In this document: positions 22,497 to 22,644 of the stretch, piece after piece
How the letters are laid out: each line of letters begins with the position of its first letter
Position numbering within the stretch: position 1 is the stretch's first letter
Source of the DNA: Alphaproteobacteria bacterium
Lineage (GTDB): Bacteria; Pseudomonadota; Alphaproteobacteria; Caulobacterales; Caulobacteraceae
Reading direction: 5' to 3'
NCBI GenBank assembly: GCA_028869395.1
Contig: JAGWSE010000163.1
Coordinates: 1 to 22,644, forward strand
Length of the DNA stretch: 22,644 nucleotides
Translations under genes and position numbers: made by a program
Notes under the pieces: generated by a model
Database searches by the model: none
What the model was told of the DNA's origin: nothing
What the model saw: only the letters and a program-made list of their open reading frames with translations

Positions 22497-22644
22497 TCAC
22501 GATCCGCGGCGACCGGGCAGCATTCGCGCGAGCGCGCCATCGCGCAGCACCAGGCTGTGGAACAGGGCGGCGGCGCAGTGCAGCCCGACCAGCCCGACGA
22601 TGGCCCAGCCGATCGCGTCATGCACCCGCAGCAGCTCGCTCGCC
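22497..22644 (-). CDS. Cytochrome b561-like protein, C-terminal fragment (runs off window)
   Basis: The last 48 codons of an inner-membrane di-haem cytochrome b. The visible sequence contains VHDAIGWAIVGLVGLHCAAALF then HSLVLRDGALARMLPGR. The histidines in GLHCAA and LFHSLVL suit the haem-ligand and quinone-side helix of the bacterial cytochrome b561 family, and the LRDGxLxRMLP ending is typical. The rest of the protein lies beyond the window edge. The gene ends 140 bp before the nrdB start on the same strand. Confidence 0.85.
   Translation of the reverse strand, partial: ASELLRVHDAIGWAIVGLVGLHCAAALFHSLVLRDGALARMLPGRRGS

Overview
The window reads as chromosomal DNA of a very GC-rich alphaproteobacterium, most likely a member of the Caulobacteraceae (Phenylobacterium or Caulobacter type). 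The reasons are a short Flp pilin next to a CpaA-type prepilin peptidase, an UrcA-family protein, an HWE/HisKA_2 sensor kinase, a very large TonB-dependent receptor, and a membrane-anchored cytochrome c divergent from kdsB and prephenate dehydratase. This is inference from gene content; there is no rRNA or other marker here. I see no tRNA, rRNA, CRISPR array, insertion sequence or prophage, so it looks like core chromosome.

Layout. 1-1212 (minus): end-truncated prephenate dehydratase translationally coupled to kdsB. 1340-2131 (plus): anchored cytochrome c with a long low-complexity tail. 2147-4359 (minus): an NlpC/P60 peptidase overlapping an M17 aminopeptidase, plausibly a peptide or murein-peptide recycling pair. 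4424-5246 (minus): prepilin peptidase and Flp pilin, separated by a strong hairpin. 5510-7837 (minus): UMF1-type MFS transporter and a tyrosine phosphatase. 7941-10994 (minus): TonB-dependent receptor with a clear intrinsic terminator. 11196-13870 (minus): AMP nucleosidase, a Crp-like regulator and an UrcA-family protein.

14021-16764 (plus): a dicarboxylate/amino acid:cation symporter and a GGDEF-EAL protein. 16768-18392 (minus): a Met/Gly-rich exported protein and a sensor kinase. 18506-18904 (plus): a natural poly-histidine exported protein. 18925-20498: a DUF-type protein, a lipoprotein and a small helical protein. 20553-21044: a doubtful ORF. 21319-22356 (minus): ribonucleotide reductase beta subunit. 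22497-22644 (minus): the C-terminal end of a cytochrome b561-like protein.

The most useful observations are regulatory. A perfect TGTGA-N6-TCACA operator lies between urcA and the symporter, close to a Crp-like regulator whose recognition helix keeps the residues that read that sequence. The nrdB leader carries a tandem pair of NrdR-like boxes 32 bp apart and a perfect DnaA box. The sensor kinase is flanked by two exported proteins with metal-binding composition. I found no convincing wholly new multi-gene system; the kinase/metal-binding-protein cluster and the NlpC/P60-aminopeptidase pair are the best candidates for follow-up.
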